NCBI GenBank assembly: GCA_903842855.1 | Contig: CAIMNT010000161.1 | Span: 1-8,549, forward strand | From: an uncultured Actinomycetes bacterium | Lineage (GTDB): Bacteria; Actinomycetota; Actinomycetes; Nanopelagicales; Nanopelagicaceae | Reading direction: 5' to 3' | DNA length: 8,549 nucleotides | Part shown: in pieces, positions 6,717 through 8,549 of the stretch | Numbering within the stretch: position 1 is the first letter of the stretch | How the letters are laid out: every line of letters starts with the position of its first letter | Program-made: the position numbers and the translations under genes | The notes under the pieces: generated by a model | What the model was told of the DNA's origin: nothing | Databases searched by the model: none | Seen by the model: the letters and a program-made list of their open reading frames with translations, nothing else

Positions 6717-7520
6717 ATGTCTGATCTTGCAGGAAAGATAGCAATCGTCACCGGATCCGGAAATGGGATTGGGCGGGCAACTGTAAAGAAGTTAGCTGAA
6801 TCGGGCGCCAAAGTGACTGTCTCAGATGTCATCGCCGAAGATGGTGAGCGAACTGTTGCAGAGATAAAGGCGGCTGGAGGGGAGGCAATATTTGTGCCAG
6901 CAGATGTCTCCCAAGAGGCAGAGGTGAAGAATCTCATTGATACAACGGTCGCAACATATGGAGGATTAGACATTCTCGTTAATAATGCGGGGGTCGGAGG
7001 AGGACAACTTCGAACGCATGAGATCGAACTCGAAGAATTCATGCGAGTTTTGGCGATCAATGTCGGTGGGACTTTCTTGTGTACCAAGTACGCCCTTCCC
7101 CATTTCCTCAAGCAGAGAGATGGCAGAATCGTAAATATTGCCTCAACCTACGGTTTGGTCGGAGCCCCAAAGGCCGCTGCTTACTGCGCATCTAAAGGTG
7201 CCATCATCAACTACACCAGGCAGTTGACGGTTGATTACGCGCCTGACGGAATACGCATAAATGCAATCTGTCCTGGGTATATCGACACCAGCCTGGGCCG
7301 GCGCCGTGCCACTCTTGCCCCTGCGGAGTTAGAAGCAGCTATTGCTCGCCGTGAGAAGGCTGCCAGCATGCAACCAATTGGTCGGCAAGCCCAGCCAATA
7401 GAAGTCGCAAATGTTGCTGCTTTCCTCGTCTCTGATGGCGCCTCATTCATGACGGGAGCGATTGTTACCGTCGATGGAGGTTGTGTCACCACATTTAATT
7501 ATGGGGAAGCTTCAAACTAG
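6717..7520 (+). CDS. Short-chain dehydrogenase/reductase (classical SDR)
   Basis: This is an NAD(P)-dependent oxidoreductase of unknown substrate, cytosolic, 267 residues. The Rossmann cofactor motif TGSGNGIG is at 12-19, VNNAG at 88-92, and the catalytic tetrad is N115, S143, Y156 and K160 (Y-C-A-S-K). PGYIDT (187-192) and the C-terminal MTGAIVTVDGG (245-255) complete the classical fold. An aspartate at the end of the second strand (D37 in V-S-D-V) favours NAD(H) over NADP(H). Similar sequences are annotated variously as 3-oxoacyl-ACP reductase, glucose or alcohol dehydrogenases, so the specific reaction is open. The gene lies 15 bp after the M55 peptidase gene in the same direction, suggesting co-transcription. 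A role in metabolising the released amino or hydroxy acids is possible but not shown. Its last 26 bases overlap the end of the convergent aldolase gene. Confidence 0.92.
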   Translation: MSDLAGKIAIVTGSGNGIGRATVKKLAESGAKVTVSDVIAEDGERTVAEIKAAGGEAIFVPADVSQEAEVKNLIDTTVATYGGLDILVNNAGVGGGQLRTHEIELEEFMRVLAINVGGTFLCTKYALPHFLKQRDGRIVNIASTYGLVGAPKAAAYCASKGAIINYTRQLTVDYAPDGIRINAICPGYIDTSLGRRRATLAPAELEAAIARREKAASMQPIGRQAQPIEVANVAAFLVSDGASFMTGAIVTVDGGCVTTFNYGEASN

Positions 7521-8397
7521 AGGCTAGAAAAATGTTCTCAATGGATTGATCCAGTGCGGAATTAAATTCTTGCTCACTCTGTTGGTACTTTAGGTTTTCG
7601 GTAAGTGCCCGCGAGAAACTTGCGATCATTCCATCATTTTTGGAGAGCATCTCATTTGCGTTTTCTTGGCTATAGCCTCCTGAAAGAGCTACTACGCGAA
7701 GGACGCGAGGATGGTGGATCACATCAGCATAGAAGTTTGCCTCTTCTGGGAGAGTCAGTTTGAGCATTACGCTTTGAGTGACCTCTAGTGCATCCAGTCC
7801 GGCCATTAACGCTCCTTTGAGAATTTCCTCTATGTATCGCTTCTCATTACTCTGGATGTTGACCTCTGGTTCAATTATTGGAATCAGGTCTGAGTCCAAG
7901 ACCTCATCGGCGATTTCAAATTGTTGATCGACACAGGAGCTAATTGCAGCGAAATTAGGTTCATGAATAACCGATCGCTCCTTGGTACCGAAAATTCCAA
8001 ACTTTTTAGCTTTGTCCAGCCTGGATGCCAATTCTGGAATTGGTCTCATGAGAGAGACGCCATTTGCTATCGGAAGTAGCCCGTTATCTACCTTGAGGAA
8101 GGGGACAATCTTCTTTCGACTCCAGAGATACTCTGCTGCAGGGAGACCATCTACGAGGCTCTCCATAGTCATTTCGAAGAGGATTGAACCTAGGATTCGA
8201 TCGCTTGTGAATGCGGGACTGGTCATAATTCGCACCCGCATCTGATGCATAAGCGCAAACATCCCCTCCTCATTCGAGTACATTGTTGAATCAACCCCGT
8301 ACAAGGCGAGAGCTTTGGGCGTACTTCCCCCGCTTTGATCCAGGGCGGCGATAAACCCCGCGCCGTTCTTCATGCGGGCATACTGTTCAACATTCAC
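7495..8397 (-). CDS. fda: Class I fructose-bisphosphate aldolase (Staphylococcus-type)
   Basis: It reversibly cleaves fructose 1,6-bisphosphate to glyceraldehyde 3-phosphate and dihydroxyacetone phosphate through a Schiff-base lysine, without metal. The 300-residue protein matches the short class I aldolases known from staphylococci along its whole length. FIAALDQSGGSTPKAL (15-30) is the N-terminal signature; PFLKVD (99-104) and IIEPEVN (174-180, active-site Glu) follow; MLKLTLP (211-217) holds the Schiff-base K213; LSGGYS (238-243) binds phosphate; ASFSRAL (259-265) lies near the end. The GTG start at 8397 is chosen because the residues after it (N-V-E-Q) align with the family N-terminus, and AAAGG sits 9 bases upstream. 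GTG overlaps the stop of the kinase fragment as GTGA, so the two are co-translated. The catalytic residues argue against a pseudogene. A related tagatose-bisphosphate activity cannot be excluded. Confidence 0.93.
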   Translation of the reverse strand: MNVEQYARMKNGAGFIAALDQSGGSTPKALALYGVDSTMYSNEEGMFALMHQMRVRIMTSPAFTSDRILGSILFEMTMESLVDGLPAAEYLWSRKKIVPFLKVDNGLLPIANGVSLMRPIPELASRLDKAKKFGIFGTKERSVIHEPNFAAISSCVDQQFEIADEVLDSDLIPIIEPEVNIQSNEKRYIEEILKGALMAGLDALEVTQSVMLKLTLPEEANFYADVIHHPRVLRVVALSGGYSQENANEMLSKNDGMIASFSRALTENLKYQQSEQEFNSALDQSIENIFLASSLKLPHN

Positions 8398-8549
8398 AGT
8401 GCACTACCTTTCAGGCCTTCTAATCTGCGAATTTCATTAAATAGTTGCGCCACACGGATTTGATCAACCTCACCGGAGCGTCCCTTTTCGCAGGCTGCGG
8501 CAGCGGTCGCGGATCCGAATTGGAGGGAGAGTCTCCAATCAATAGAGTC
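8394..8549 (-). CDS. Probable PfkB-family sugar/sugar-phosphate kinase, C-terminal fragment
   Basis: An open frame runs in from the right edge for 51 codons and stops with TGA inside the aldolase start (GTGA overlap). The fragment has L-Q-F-G-S-A-T-A-A-A-A-C, resembling the alanine-rich last helix of PfkB-family kinases, where the alternating small residues pack next to the ATP site. It then has G-R-S-G-E-V-D and a final helix R-V-A-Q-L-F-N-E-I. The catalytic GAGD motif would lie just outside the window, so the family call rests on this short tail and on the aldolase neighbour. A 1-phosphofructokinase or tagatose-6-phosphate kinase would make chemical sense, since its product would be the aldolase substrate. 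This is an inference. Confidence 0.55.
   Translation of the reverse strand, partial: DSIDWRLSLQFGSATAAAACEKGRSGEVDQIRVAQLFNEIRRLEGLKGSAL
8407..8411 (-). promoter_or_regulatory. Ribosome binding site of the aldolase gene
   Basis: On the - strand AAAGG lies 9 bases before the GTG at 8397, inside the 3' end of the kinase reading frame. It is a modest site; together with the GTGA stop/start overlap it suggests reinitiation by ribosomes finishing the kinase gene. Confidence 0.45.

Noticed and set aside
6311..7111. Long 266-codon open frame on the - strand across the M55 and SDR genes
   Set aside because: It lies antisense to two genes with complete catalytic motifs, has low-complexity Ser/Ala/Pro-rich composition and no recognisable domain. 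It is a shadow frame.
7508..7525. Six-bp imperfect stem with 6-base loop just at the SDR stop, possible bidirectional terminator
   Set aside because: The stem is short with a wobble pair and no T-run follows on either strand, so it does not meet the standard for an intrinsic terminator.

Overview
The window is a tightly packed bacterial locus of moderate GC (roughly half, judged by eye). Its core is an ABC importer of the dipeptide/oligopeptide (Dpp/Opp) family followed by two hydrolases and a dehydrogenase, all on the + strand. On the - strand a class I fructose-bisphosphate aldolase and the tail of a sugar kinase run toward it. Shine-Dalgarno sites are clear and several starts overlap the previous stop, so the host is a bacterium with classical translation initiation. 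The aldolase is of the short monomer type known from Staphylococcus, and the D-aminopeptidase resembles Bacillus DppA, which points to a Gram-positive lineage. A moderate-GC actinobacterium (for example a freshwater one) would fit the overall look, but this is a weak inference because no marker gene is present.

Layout, + strand: the C-terminal two thirds of a family 5 substrate-binding protein (cut by the left edge); an 80-bp gap with a strong GC-rich hairpin; permeases DppB-like and DppC-like; ATPases DppD-like and DppF-like; a short gap; a T2 family Ntn-hydrolase (isoaspartyl peptidase/asparaginase type); an M55 zinc D-aminopeptidase (DppA-like); and an SDR oxidoreductase. The four transporter membrane/ATPase genes are chained by 4-base ATGA overlaps, and the two hydrolases are joined the same way. 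This implies one transcript with translational coupling. The SDR gene converges on the aldolase gene and the two overlap by 26 bp. On the - strand the sugar-kinase fragment precedes the aldolase with a GTGA overlap.

Function: the binding protein captures a short peptide outside the membrane, DppB/C form the channel, and DppD/F power import. The imported peptide is then probably cut by one or both hydrolases. M55 enzymes act on D-amino-acid dipeptides and T2 enzymes on beta-aspartyl bonds or asparagine amides. The cargo may therefore be peptides that ordinary peptidases handle poorly, such as cell-wall fragments, isoaspartyl peptides or cyanophycin-derived beta-Asp-Arg. The SDR's substrate is unknown. 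The - strand pair looks like a separate glycolysis-type unit (hexose phosphate phosphorylation, then aldol cleavage).

I see no tRNA, rRNA, CRISPR array, insertion sequence, regulator gene or convincing promoter. No intergenic stretch is longer than about 80 bp. The individual families are known; the most interesting point is the pairing of two unusual-bond peptidases behind a dedicated importer.
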